NCBI RefSeq assembly: GCF_050948175.1
Contig: NW_027490119.1
Span: 1,054,001 to 1,118,000, forward strand
Reading direction: 5' to 3'
Length of the DNA: 64,000 nucleotides
From: Xylocopa sonorina
Lineage: Eukaryota; Arthropoda; Insecta; Hymenoptera; Apidae
Below are positions 30,113 to 44,406 of this stretch, piece by piece. The position numbers and the translations under genes are program-made. Every line of letters starts with the position of its first letter. The first letter of the stretch is position 1. The notes beneath the pieces are model-generated. The model was given only the letters and a program-made list of their open reading frames with translations. It had not been told where the DNA came from and did no database searches.

Positions 30113-33100
30113 AGTAGCGTTTGTAGATATCTACGTATCGAAGCAGTAGAGTTCTAATGCTTCACAAAACGCGATATCGCATCTCATTTCTATGTCTCAT
30201 GATGAGATATAATATTCATTGCGAATTGTCATGAGTACCTCGGATACACATCAAATGAATGTAAATGCGACACTTCCGTACTAGGAAGATGCGTTTGCAG
30301 ATATCTACGTATCGAAGCAATAGAGTTCTAATGCTTCTTAAAACGCGATATCGCATCTCATTTCTATCTTTAGTGATAAGGTATAGTATTCATTGTGGAA
30401 TGTTGCGTATTCCTCGTATTCATTTCAAAAGAATGTAAATGCGACTCTTCCTTGCTAAGAAACAGCGTCTGCAGATATCTACGTATCGTAGCAATAGAGT
30501 TCTCTAGCTTTTTAAATCGCGATATCGCATCTCATTTCTATGTCTCGTGATAAGATATAATATTCATTGCGAAGTGTCATGTATACCTCGTATTCACTTC
30601 AAACGAATGTAAATGCCTCACTTCCTTGCTAGGAACCAGCGTTTCCTGATATCTACGTACCGAAATAATAGTGCTCTAATGCTTCTTAAAACAAGATATC
30701 GCAACTCATTACTATGTTTCATGAGAAGATATAATATATATTGCGAAGTGTCATGTATACCTCGTATTCACTTCAAGAGAATGTAAATGCGACACTTCCT
30801 TAGTAGGAAATAGCGTTTGCAGATGTCTACGTATCGAAGCAATAGAATTCAAACGCTTCTTAAAACGCAATATCGCATCTCATTTCAATGTTTCATGATA
30901 AGATATAATATTCATTGTGGAGTGTTATGTATACCACGTATTCACTTCAAAAGAAAGTAAATGCGACACTTCGTTGCTAGGAAATTACGTTTCCAGATGT
31001 CTACGTACCGAAGCAATAGAGTTCTAATGCCCCTTATATCGCGACATCGCATCTCATTTCTATGTTTCATGATAAGATATAATATTTATTACGAAGTGTC
31101 ATGTATACCTCCTATACCTTTCAAAGGAATGTAAATGCGACACTTCCTTGCTAGGAAATAGCGTTTGCAGATGTCTACATATCGTAGCATTAGTGTTCTG
31201 GCGCTTCTCCCAACGCGATATCGCATCTCATTTGTATGTTTCGTGATAAGATATAATATTAATTGTGGATTTCTATGTATACCTCGTATTCGCTTCAAAA
31301 GAATGTAAATGCGACACTTCCTTGCTAGAAAATAGCTTTTGCAAATGTCTACGTATCGTAGCAATAGAGTTCTAACGATACTTAATTCGCGATATCGCAC
31401 CTCATTTCTATGTTTCATGTTAAGATATAATATTCAATGCGAATTTTTATGTGTACCTCGTATTCACTTCAGAAGAATGTAAATGCGACACTTCATTGCT
31501 AGGAAGTAGCGTTTGCAGATGTCTGCGTATCGAAGCAATAGAGTTCTAATGCTTCTTAAATCGAGATATCGAATTTCATTTCAACGTTTCATGATAAGAT
31601 ATAATATTCATTGCGAAGCGTTATGTATTCCTCCTCCACATGTCAAATGAATTTAATGCGACACTTTCTTTTTAGGAAATTACGTTTCCAGATGTCTCCG
31701 TATCGAAGCAATAGAGTACTAATGCTTCTTAAATCGCGCTATCGCATCTCATTTCTATGTTTCATGATATGATACAATATTCATTGTGCAATGTTATGTA
31801 TAGCTCGTGTTCACTTCAAAAGAATGTAAACGCGACACTTCCTTGCTAGGAAATAGCGTTTGCAGATGTCTACGTATCGTACCAATAGAGTTCGAATGCT
31901 TCTCAAAACGCGATATCGCATCACATTTCTATGTTTCATGATAAGATATAATACTCTTTGCGAAGTGTTATGTATTCCTCCTCGACACTTCAAATGAATG
32001 TAAATGCGACAATTCCTTGCAAGGTTGTAGCGTTTGCAGATGTCTACGAATTGAAGCAATAGATTTCTAATGCTTCTTCAAACGAGATATCGCATCCCAT
32101 TTCTATGTTTCATGATAGGATATAATATTCATTGCGAAGGGTTTTGTATACCTCGTATTCACTTCAAAAGAATGTAAATGCGACACTTCCTTGCTAGGAA
32201 GTAGCGTCTACAGATGTCTAGGTATCGAAGCAATAGAGTTCTAATGCTCCTTAAATTACGATATCGCATCCCATTTCTATGTTTCACGATAAGATACAAT
32301 ATTCATTGCGCAGTTATATGTATACCTCGTCTTCACCTCAAAAGAATGTTAATGCGACACGTCCTTGCTCGGAAAAAGTGTTTGCAGATGTCTACGTATC
32401 GAAGCAATAGTGTCCCAATGCTTCTTAAATCTCGATATCGCATCCCATTTCTATGTTTCATGATAAGATATAATATTCATTGCGAAGTGTCTTGTATACA
32501 TCGCATACACTTCAATTGAATGTAAATGCGACACTTCCTTGCAAGGAAATAGCGTTGGCACATGTCTCCGTATCGAAGCAATAAGGTTCTAATTCTTCTT
32601 AAAACGCGATATCGCATCTCATTTCTATGTTTCATGATAAGATACAATATTCATTGCGAAGTGTCATGTGTACCTCGTATTCACTTGAAAACAATGTAAA
32701 TGCGACACTTCCTTGCTAGGAAATCGCGTTTGCAGATGTCTGCGTATCGAAGCAATAGAGATCAACTGCTTCCTAAATCGCCATATCGCATCTCATTTCT
32801 ATGTCTCATGATAAGATATAATATTCATTGTGGAGTATTATTATAACCTCGTATTCACTTTAAGAGAATGTAAATGCGTCACTTCCTTGTTAGGAAATGG
32901 CGTTTGCAGATGCCTACGTATCGAAGCAATAGAGCCCTAATGCTTCTTAAATCGCGATATCGCATTTCATTTCCATGTTTCATGATGAGATATAATATTC
33001 ATTGCGAAGTGTCTTGTATACCTCGCATACACTTCAAATGAATGTAAATGCGACACTTCCTGGCTAGGAAATAGCGTTGGCAGATGTCTACGTATCGAGC

Positions 33101-34239
33101 AATAGAGTTCTAATGCTTCATAAATCGCCATATCGCATCTCATTTCTATGTTTCATAATAAGATATAATATTCGATGTGGAGTGATATGAATACCTCGTA
33201 TTCACTTCAAAAGAATATGAATGCGACGCTTCCTTGCTAGGAAATAGCTTTTCCAGATATCTACGTATAGTAGCGATATAGGTCTAATGCTTCTTAAAAC
33301 GCGATATCGCATCTCATTCCTATGTCTCATGATAAGATATAATATTCATTGCGAAGTGTCATGAATACCTCGTATTCACTTCAAAAGAATGTAATGCGAC
33401 ACCTCCTTACCAGGAAATACCGTTTGCAGATGTCTCCGTATCGAAGCAATAGAGTTCTAATGCTTCTTAAAATGAGATGTCGCATCTCATTTCTATGTTT
33501 CATGATAGGATATAATATTCATTGCGAAGTGTCATGAATAACTCGTATTCACTTAAAAAAATGTAAATGCGACAATTCCTTCCTAGGAAATAGCGTTTCC
33601 ACATGTCTACGTATCGAAGCAATAGAGTTCTAATGCTTCTTAAGACGTGATATCGCATCTCACTTCTATGTTTCATAATAAGATATAATCTTCATTGCGA
33701 AGTGTCACGAATACCTCGTACTCACTTCAAAAGAATGTAAATGCGACACTTCGTTGCTAGGAAATAGCGTTTCCAGATGTCTAGGTATCGAAGCAATAGC
33801 GTTCTAATGCTGCTTAAATCGCGATATCGCATCTCATTTCTATGTTTCATGGTAAGATATAATATTCATTGCGAAGTGTTATGTATACCTCGCATACACT
33901 TCAAATGAATGTAAATGCGACACTTCCTTGCTAGGAAATAGCGTCTGCAGATGTCTACGTATCGTAGCAATAGAATTCTAATGCTTAAATCGCATCTCAC
34001 TTCTATGTTTCATAATAAGATATAATCTTCATTGCGAAGTGTCACGAATACCTCGTACTCTCTTCAAAAGAATGTAAATGCGACACATCGTTGCTAGGAA
34101 ATAGTGTCTCCATATGTCTACGTATCGAAGCAATAGAGTGCTAATGCTTCTTAAATCGCGATATCGCACCTCATTTCTATGTATCATGTTAAGATATAAT
34201 ATACAATGCGAATTGTTATGTGTACCTCGCATTCACTTC

Positions 34240-35030
34240 AAAAGAATGTAAATGCGACACTTCATTGCTAGGAAGTAGCGTTTGCAGATGTCTACTTATC
34301 GGAGCAATAGGGTTCTAATGCTTCTTGAAACGCGATATCGCATTTCATTTCTATGTCTCCTGATAGGGTATAATATTCATTGCGGAGTGTTATGCATCCC
34401 TCGTATTCACTATTAAAGAATGAAAATGCGACACTTCCTTGATACTAAGTAGCCGTTCCAGATGTCTACATATCCCAGCAATAGATTCCTGATGCCTTTT
34501 AAATCGCGATATCGCATCTCATTTCTATGTTTCATGATAAGATATAATATTGATTGTGGTGTTTCATACATACCTCGTATTCACTTCAAAAGAATGTAAA
34601 TGCGAAACTTCCTTGCTAGGAAATAGCGCTTCCAGATGTCTACGAATCGAAACAATAGAGTTCTAATGCTTCTTAAAACGAGATGTCGCATCTCATTTCT
34701 ATGTTTCATGATAAGGTATAATATTCATTGCGAAATGCCACTTATACCTCGCCTACACATCAGGTGAATGTAAATGCGACACTTCTTTGCTAGTAAATAG
34801 CGTCTGCAGACATCTACGTATCGTAGCAATAGATCTCTAATGCTACTTAAAACGCGATATCGCATCTCATTTCTATGTTTCATTGTAAGATATAATATTC
34901 ATTGTGGAGTGTTATGTACACCTTGTATTCACTTCAAAAGAATGTAAATGCTACACTTCCTTGCTAGGAAATAGCGTTAGCAGATATCTACGTATCGTAG
35001 CAATAGAGTTCTAATGCTTCTTAAAACGCG
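34240..35030. repeat. Satellite block repeated at 41535-42310
   Basis: Offset about 7296 bp. Shared rare features are GTCTCCTGATAGGGTATAAT, CTTGATACTAAGTAGCCG, the GAAACTTCC monomer, and the ATGCCACTTATACCTCGCC segment. Related sequence upstream (33521-33735) recurs at 40459-40673 with a slightly different offset (about 6936 bp). Confidence 0.82.
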
Positions 35031-35859
35031 ATATCGCATCTCATTTCTATGTTTCATGATAAGATATAATATTCATTGCGAAGTGTCTTGAATACCTCGA
35101 ATACACTTCAAATGAATGTAAATGCGACACTTCCTTGCTAGGTAATAGCGATGGCAGATGTCTACGTATCGAAGCAATAGCGTTCTAATGCTTCTTAAAT
35201 CGCCATATCGCATCTCATTTCTATGTTTTCTGATAAGATATAATATTCATTGTGGATTGTTATGTGTACCTCGTATTTACTTCAAAAGATTGAAAATGCG
35301 ACACTTGCTTGCTAGGAATTAGTGTTTGCAGATGTCTACGTATCGTAGCAATAGAGTTCTAATGCTTCTTAAAACGCGAAATCGATCCTCATTTATATGC
35401 TTCATGATAAGATATAATTTTCATTGTGGATTGTTATGTATACCTCATATTCACTTCAAAAGAATGTAAATGCGACACTTCCTTGCTAGGAAATAGAGTC
35501 TGCAGATGTCTACGTATCGTAGCAATAGAGTTCTAATGCTTCTTAAAACGCGAATCGACCCTCAATTATATGTTTCATGATAAGATACAATATTCATTGT
35601 GGAGTGTTATGTATAACTCGTATTCACTTCAAAAGAATGTAAATGCGACACTCTCTTGCTAGGAAATAGCGTCTGCAGATGTCTACGTATCGTAGCAATA
35701 GAATTCTAATGCTTAAATCGCATCTCATTTCTATGTTTCATGATAAGATGTAATATTCATTGTGGAGTGTTATGTATATCTCGTATTCACTTCAAAAGAA
35801 TGTAAATGCGACACTTCCTTGGTTGGAAATAGCGTTTGCAGATGTCTACGTATCGAAGC

Positions 35860-36130
35860 AAAAGAGTTCTAATCCTTCTCTAAACGCGGCATCGAATCTC
35901 ATTTCTATGTTTCATGATGATATATAACATTCATTGTGGAGTGTTATGTATACCTCGTATTCACTTCAAAAGAATGTAAATGGGACACTTCCTTCCTTGG
36001 AAATATCGTTTGCACATGTCTCCGTATCGAAGCAATAGTTTTCTAATGCTTCTTATATCGTGATATCGCATCTCATTCCTATATTTCATGACATGATATA
36101 ATATTCAATGTGGATTGTTATGTATACCTC
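35860..36130. repeat. Satellite block present three times (also ~39515, ~42475)
   Basis: A variant with CGCGGCATCG, GATGATATATAACATTCA and GGGACACTTCCTTCCTTGG starts near 35888, 39541 and 42498. The spacings are 3653 bp (21 monomers) and 2957 bp (17 monomers). The 17-monomer spacing is the same as that between the copies at 8368 and 11325. Confidence 0.8.
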
Positions 36131-39100
36131 GTATTCACTTCAAAAGAATGTTAACGCGACACTTCCTTCCTATTAAATAGCGTTTGCAGACGTCTACGTA
36201 TCGAAGCAATAGAGTTCTAATGCTTCTTAGAACGAGATGTCGCATCTGATTTCAATGTTTCATGATAAGATATAATATTAATTGCGAAGTATCATGTATA
36301 CTTCGTATTCACTTCAAAAGAATGCAAATGCGACACTTCCCTGCTATTATATAGCGTTTGCAGATGACAACACACCGTAGCAATAGAGGTCTAAAGCTTC
36401 TTAAAACAACATATCGCACCTTATTTCCATGTTTCATGATAAGATATAATATTCATTGCGAAGTGTCATGAATACATCGTATTCACTTCAAAAGAATGTA
36501 AATGCGACACTTCATTGCTAGGAAGTAGCGTTTGCAGATGTCTACTTATCGAAGCAATAGAGATTTAACGCTCCTTAAAACGCGATATCGCTCCTCATTT
36601 CTATGTTTCATGATAAGATATATTATTCATTGTGGAGTGTTATGTATACCTCGTATTCACCTCAATGGAATATAAATGCTACACTTCCTTGCTAGGAGAA
36701 AGCGTTTGCAGATGCCTATGTATCATTGCAATAGAGTTATAATGCTTTATACAACGCGATATGGCTCCTCATTTCTATGTTTCATGATAAGATGTAATAT
36801 TCATTGTGGAGTGTTATGTGTACCTCGTACTCACCTCAAGAGAATGTAAATGCCACACATCCTTGCTAGGAAATAGCGTCTGCAGATGTCTACGTATCGA
36901 AGCAATAATGTTCTAATGCTTCTTAAATCGTCATATCGCATCTCATTTCTATGTTTCATGATAAGATATAATATTCATTGTGGATCGTTATGTATACCTC
37001 GTATTGGCTTCAAAAGTATGTAAATGCGACACTTTCTTCCTAGGAGATAGAATAGTGAGGTATCTACGTATCGAAGCAATAGATTTCTAATGCTGTTTAA
37101 ATCGCGGTATCGCATGGCATTTCTATGTATCATGATAAGATATAACATTCACTGTGCAGTGTCATGTATACCTCGTATTCGCTTCAAAAGAATGTAAATG
37201 CGACACTTCCTTGCTAGGAAATAGCGTTTGCCGATGTCTACGTATCGTAGTATTGGAGCCCTAATGCTTCTTAAATCGCGATATCGCATCTCATTTCTAT
37301 GTTTCATGATAAGATATAATATTCATTGCGAAGTGTCTTGTATACCTCGCATACACTTCAAATGAAAGTAAATGCGACACTTCCTTGCTAGGAAATAGCG
37401 TTGGCAGATGTCTACGTATCGACGCAATCGAGATCTACTGCTTCATAAATCGCCATATCGCATTTCACTTCTATGTTTCATTATAAGTATATAATATTCA
37501 TTGTGGAGTGTTGTCATAACCTCGCCTTCACTTCAAAAGAATGTAAGTGCGACACTCCATTGCTAGGAAATAGTGTTTGCAGATGTCTACGTATCGTAGC
37601 ATTTGTGTTCTAATGCTTCTCAAAACGCGATATCGCATCTCCTTTCTATGTTTCATGATAATATATAATAATCATTGCGAAGTGTCATGTATACCTTGCA
37701 TACACTTCAAATGAACGTAAATGCGACACTCCGTTGCTAGGAAATAGCGATTGCAGATGTCTACGTATCGAAGCACTAGAGTTCTAATGCTTCTTAAATC
37801 GCGATATCGCACCACATTTCTATGTTTCATGATAAGATATAATATTCATTGCCAAGTGTCATGTATACCTCGTATTCCTTTCAAAAAAATGTAAATGCGA
37901 CACTTCCATGCTAGGAAGTAGCGTTTGCAGATGTCTACGTATCGAGCAATAGTGTTCTAATGCTTCTGAAATCGCAATATCGCATCTCATTTCTATGTTT
38001 CATGATAATATATGACATACATCGTGCAGTGTTATGTATACCTCGTACACACTTCAAATGAATGTAAATGCGACACTTCCTTGCTAGGAAGTAGCGTTTG
38101 CAATTGTCTACGTAAGAAGCAATAGAGTTCTAGTGCTTATCAAAACGCGATATCGCATCCCATTTCTATGTTTCATGATAAGATATAATATTCATTGCGA
38201 AGTGTCATGTATATCTCGGATTCACTTCAAAACAATGTTAGTGCGACACTTCCTTGCTAGGAAATAGCGTCTGCAGATGTCTACGTATCGTAGCAATGGT
38301 GTTCTAATTCTTCTTAAAACGCGATATCGCATCTCATTTCTATGTTTCATGATGAGATACAATATTAATTGCCAAGTGTTATGTATACCTCGTATTCACT
38401 TCAAATGAATGTAAATGCGACACTTCCTTGCTAGGAAATACCGTTGGCAGATGTCTACGTATCCTAGCATTAGAGTTCTAATGCTTCTTAAAACGCGATA
38501 TCGTATCTCATTTATATGTTTCATGATAAGATATAATATTCATTGTGGAGTGTTATGCATACCTCCTATTCACATCAAAAGAATGTAAATGCGACAATTC
38601 CATGCTAGGAAGTAGCGTTTGCAGATGCCTATGTATCATTGCAATAGAGTTATAATGCTTTATAAAACGCGATATGGCTCCTCTTTTCTATGTTTCATGA
38701 TAAGATGTAATATTCATTGTGGAGTGTCTTGTATACCTAGCATACACTTCAAATGAATGTAAATGCGACACTTCCTTGCTAGGAAATAGCGTTGGCAGAT
38801 GTCTGCGTATCGAGCAATATAGATCTACTGCTTCTTAAATCGCAACATCGCATCTCATTTCTATGTTTCATGAAAAGATATAATATTCACTACGAAGTGT
38901 CATGTATACCTCGTATTACTTTCAAGAGAATGTAGTTGCGACACTTCCTTGCTGGGAAGTTAAGTTTGCAGATGTCTACGTATCGAAGCAATAGAGTTCT
39001 AATGCTTCTTAAATAGCCATATCGCATCTCATTTCTATGTTTCATGATAAGATATAATATTCGATGTGGAGTGTTATGTATACCTCGTACTCACTTCAAA

Positions 39101-41534
39101 AGAATATGAATGCGACACTTCCTTGCTAGGAAATAGCGTCTGCAGATGTCAATGAATCGTAGCAATAGAGTTCTAATGCTTCTTAAATCGCGAATCGATC
39201 CTCATTTCTATGTTTCACGATAAAATATAATATTCATTGTGGAGTGTTATATATACCTCGTATTCACTTCAAAAGAATGTAAGTGCGACACTTCCTTGCT
39301 AGGAAATAGCTTCTGCAGATATCTACGTATCGTAGCAATAGAGTTCTAATGCTTCTTAAATCGTCATATCGCATCTCATTTTTATGTTTTATGATAAGAT
39401 ATAATATTAATTGCGGGGTGTCATGTATACTTCGTATTCACTTCCAAAGAATGTAAATGCGACACTTCCTTGCTTGGAAAAAGTGTTTTTGCAGATGTCT
39501 ACGTATCGAAGCAAAAGAGTTCTAATCCTTCTCAAAACGCGGCATCGCATCTCATTTCTATGTTTCATGATGATATATAACATTCATTGTGGAGTGTTAT
39601 GTATACCTCGTATTCACTTCAAAAGAATGTAAATGGGACACTTCCTTCCTTGGAAATATCGTTTGCAGGTGTCTCCGTATCGAAGCAATAGTTTTCTAAT
39701 GCTTCTTATATCGTGATATCGCGTCTCATTCCTATATTTCATGACATGATATAATATTCAATGTGGAGTGTTATGTATACCTCGTATTCACTTCAAAAGA
39801 ATGTTAACGCGACACTTTCTTGCTATTAAATAGCGTTTGCAGACGTCTACGTATCGAAGCAATAGAGTTCTAATCCTTCTTATATCGCGATATCGCATCT
39901 CATTTCTATGTTTCATGATAAGATATAATATTCATTGTGGAGTGTTATGTATACCACTGTATTCACTTCAAAAGTATGTAAATGCGACACTTCCATGATA
40001 GGAAATAGCGTCTGCAGATGTCTACGAATCGTAGCAATAGAGTTCTGATGCTACTTAAAACGCGATATCGCATCTCATTTCTATGATTCATTATAAGATA
40101 TATTATTCATTGCGTAGTGCCATGTATACTTCGTATTCACTTCAAAAGAATGTAAATGCGACACTTCATTGCCAGGAATTAGCGTTTGCAGATGTCTCCG
40201 TTTCGAAGCAATGGAGTTCTAATGCTTCTTAGAACGAGATGTCGCATCTGATTTCAATGTTTCATGATAAGATATAATATTAATTGCGAAGTATCATGTA
40301 TACTTCGTATTCACTTCAAAAGAATACAAATGCGACACTTCCCTGCTATTATATAGCGTTTGCAGATGACAACACACCGTAGCAGTAGAGGTCTAAAGCT
40401 TCTTAAAACAAGATATCGCACCTCATTACCATGTTTCATGATAAGATATAATATTCATTGCGAAGTGTCATGAATAACTCGTATTCACTTAAAAAAATGT
40501 AAATGCGACAATTCCTTCCTAGGAAATAGCGTTTCCACATGTCTACGTATCGAAACAATAGAGTTCTAATGCTTCTTAAGACGTGATATCGCATCTCACT
40601 TCTATGTTTCATAATAAGATATAATCTTCATTGCGAAGTGTCACGAATACCTCGTACTCACTTCAAAAGAATGTAAATGCGACACTTCCTTGCTAGGAAA
40701 TAGCGTTTCCAGATGTCTACGTATCGAGTCAATAGAGTTCTAAAGCTTCTCAAAACGCGATATCGCATCTCATATATATGTTTCATGATAAGATATTATA
40801 TACACAGCGAAGTTACATGTATACCTTGTATTCACTTCAAAAGAATGTAAATGCGACACTTCCTTGCTAGGAAATAGCGTTTGCAGATATCTACGTATCG
40901 AGCAATAGGTTTCTAATGCTTCTGAAATCGCAATATCGCATCCCATTGCTATGTTTCATGATAACATATAATATACATCGTCCAGTGTTATGTATACCTC
41001 GTATACACTTCAAATGAATGTAAATGCGACACTTCCTTGCTAGGAAATAGCTTTTGCAAATGTCTACGTATCGTAGCAATAGAGTTCTAACGATTCTTAA
41101 TTCGCGATAGCGCATCTCATTTCTATGTTTCATGATACGATATAATATTGATTGCGAAGTGTCATGTATACCACGTATTCACTTCAAAAGAATGTAAATG
41201 CGACACTTCATTGCTAGGAAGTAGCGTTTGCAGATGTCTAGGTATCGAAACAATACAGTTCTAATGCATCGTAAAACGAGATGTCAAATCTCATTTCTAA
41301 GTTTCGTGATAAGATATAATATTCATTGCGAAGTGTCACGTATACCTCGAATACACTTCAAATGAATGTAAATGCGACACCTCCTTGCTAGGAAATAGAG
41401 TCTCCATATGTCTACGTATCGAAGCAGTAGAGTGCTAATGCTTCTTAAAACGCGATATCGCACCTCATTTCTATGTTTCATGTTAAGATATAATATACAA
41501 TGCGAATTGTTATGTGAACCTCGTATTCACTTCA

Positions 41535-42310
41535 AAAGAATGTAAATGCGACACTTCATTGCTAGGAAGTAGCGTTTGCAGATGTCTACTTATCGGAGCA
41601 ATTGGGTTCTAATGCTTCTTGAAACGCGATATCGCATTTCATTTCTATGTCTCCTGATAGGGTATAATATTCATTGCGGAGTGTTATGCATCCCTCGTAT
41701 TCACTACTAAAGAATGAAAATGCGACACTTCCTTGATACTAAGTAGCCGTTCCAGATGTCTACGTATCCCAGCAATAGATTCCTGATAGCCTTTTAAATC
41801 GCGATATCGCATCTCATTTCTAAATTTCATGATAAGATATAATATTGATTGAGGTGTTTTATATATACCTCGCATCTCACTTCAAAAGAATGTAAATGCG
41901 AAACTTCCTTGCTAGAAATAGCGCTTCCAGATGTCTACGAATCGAAACAATAGAGTTCTAATGCTTCTTAAAACGAGATGTCGCATCTCATTTCTATGTT
42001 TCATGATAAGGTATAATATTCATTGCGAAATGCCACTTATACCTCGCCTACACTTCAGGTGAATGTAAATGCGACACTTCTTTGCTAGTAAATAGCGTCT
42101 GCAGACATCTACGTATCGTAGCAATAGATTTCTATGCTACTTAAAACGCGATATCGCATCTCATTTCTATGTTTCATTATAAGATATATATTCATTGTGG
42201 AGTGTTATGTACAACCTTGTATTCACTTCAAAAGAATGTAAATGCTACACTTCCTTGCTAGGAAATAGCGTTAGCAGATATCTACGTATCGTAGCAATAG
42301 AGTTCTAATG
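41535..42310. repeat. Second copy of the 34240-35030 block
   Basis: It carries the same rare variants in the same order as 34240-35030, with small indels (for example a one-base loss near 41915). Confidence 0.82.
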
Positions 42311-44406
42311 CTTCTTAAAACGCGAAATCGATCCTCATTTATATGCTTCATGATAAGATATAATTTTCATTGTGGATTGTTATGTATAACTCGTATTCAC
42401 TCCAAAAGAATGTAAATGCGACACTCTCTTGCTAGGAAATAGCGTCTGCAGATGTCAATGTATCGTAGCAATAGAGTTCTAATGCTTCTCAAAACGCGGC
42501 ATCGCATCTCATTTCTATGTTTCATGATGATATATAACATTCATTGTGGAGTGTTATGTATACCTCGTATTCACTTCAAAAGAATGTAAATGGGACACTT
42601 CCTTCCTTGGAAATATCGTTTGCAGGTGTCTCCGTATCGAAGCAATAGTTTTCTGATGCTTCTTATATCGTGATATCGCATCTCATTCCTATACTTCATG
42701 ACATGATATAATATTCAATGTGGAGTGTTATGTATACCTCGTATTCACTTCAAAAGAATGTTAACGCGACACTTTCTTGCTATTAAATAGCGTTTGCAGA
42801 CGTCTACGTATCGAAGCAATAGAGTTCTAATCCTTCTTATATCGCGATATCGCATCTCACTTCTATGTTTCATGATAAGATATAATATTCATTGTGGAGT
42901 GTTATGTATACCTCGTATTCACTTCAAACGTATGTAAATGCGACACTTCCTTTCTAGGAAATTATGTTTGCAGATGTCTATGTATCGAAGCAATAGAGTT
43001 CTAATGCTTCTTAAAGCGCGATATCGCATCTCATTTCTATGCCTCATGACAAGATATTATATGCTTTGCGAAGTGTTATGTATTCCTCGTCTACACTTCA
43101 AATGAGGGTAAATGCGACACTTCCTTTCTAGGAAATAGAGTTTCCAGATGACTACGTATCGAAGCAATAGAGTTCTAACGCTTCTCAAAACGCGATGTGG
43201 CATCCCATATCTATGCTTCATGATAAGATATAATATTCATTGCGAAGTGTTATGTATCCCTCGTCTACACTTCAAATGAATGTAAATGCAACACTTCCTT
43301 TCTAGGAAATTACGTTTCCAGATGTCTACGTATCGGAGCAATAGAGTTCTAATGCTTCTCAAAACTCGATATCGCATTTCATTTCTATGTTTCGTGATAA
43401 GGTATAATATTCATTGTGGAGTGTTATGTATACCTCGTTATCACTTTAAAAGAATGCAAATGCGACACTTCCTTGCTATTAAATAGCGTTTGCAGATGTT
43501 TACGTATCGTAGCAATAGAGTTCTAATGCTTCTTAAATCTAGATATCGCATTTCATTTCAAACTTTCATGATAAGATATAATATACATTGTGGAGTGTTA
43601 TGTATACCTCGCATACACTTCAAATGAATGTAAATGCGACACTTCCTTGCTAGGAAAAAGCGTTTGCAGATATCTACGTATCGAAGCAATAGGGTTCTAA
43701 TGTTTTTTAAAACGAGATATCGCACCTCATTTCTGTTTTTGTATAGGATACAATATTCATTGCGGAGTGTCATGTATACTTCGTATTCACTTCAAATGAA
43801 CGTAAGTGCGACACTTCCTTGCTAGGAAATAGCGTTTGCAGATGTCTACGTATCGTAGAAGTAGAGTTCTAATGCTTCTTAAAACGCGATATCGCATCAG
43901 ATTTCTATGTTTCAAGATATGATATAATATTCATTGCGAAGTGTCATGTATACCTCGCATACACTTCAAATGAATGTAAATGCGTTACTTCCTTGCTAGT
44001 ATATATCGATGGCAGATGTGTACGTATCGAAGCAATAGAGATCTAATGGTTCTTAAATCGCGATATCGCATCTCATTACTATTTTTCATGATACGATATA
44101 ATAGTCATTGTGGAGTGTTATGTATACCTCGTATTCACTTCAAAAGAATGTACATGCGACACTTCCATGCCAGGAAATAGCGTTTGTAGATGTCTACGTA
44201 TCGTAGCAATAGAGTTTTAATGCTTCTTAAAACATAATATCGCATCTCACTTCTATATTTCATGATAAGAGATAATATTCATTGTGCAGTGTTATGTATA
44301 CCTCGTATTCACATCAAAAGAATGATAATGCGTCACTTCCTTGCTAGGAAATAGCGTTTGCAGATGTCTATTTATCGTAGCAATAGAGTTCTCATTCTTC
44401 TTACAT

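Larger units (their letters stand above)
15225..30113 (-). mobile_element. Ty3/gypsy LTR retrotransposon, degenerate, carrying a nested element
   Basis: The full unit runs from LTR to LTR on the minus strand: 5' LTR (28781-30113), primer-binding site, gag, protease, RT, RNase H, integrase, polypurine tract, 3' LTR (15225-16765). The domain order PR-RT-RH-IN assigns it to Ty3/gypsy rather than Ty1/copia. About 5.9 kb of it (19778-25693) is a foreign R1-like insertion, leaving an element of about 9 kb. I found no envelope gene and no chromodomain. Gag has two stops and two frameshifts. Pol has two in-frame stops, one frameshift and the insertion. The two LTRs differ at about 4% of positions in their first 400 bp, so this is an old, inactive copy. 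Confidence 0.95.
28781..30113 (-). repeat. 5' LTR of the gypsy element (1333 bp)
   Basis: It matches the LTR at 15225-16765, with about 16 substitutions in the first 400 bp, and has the same TGT...ACA ends. It lacks the segment equivalent to 16146-16352: the bases GAAATTAGAA join directly to TCTCGTAGAGG. The palindrome TGACGTCA is at 30104-30111. In element orientation this LTR should carry the promoter, but no convincing TATA box stands out on the minus strand. Confidence 0.95.
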
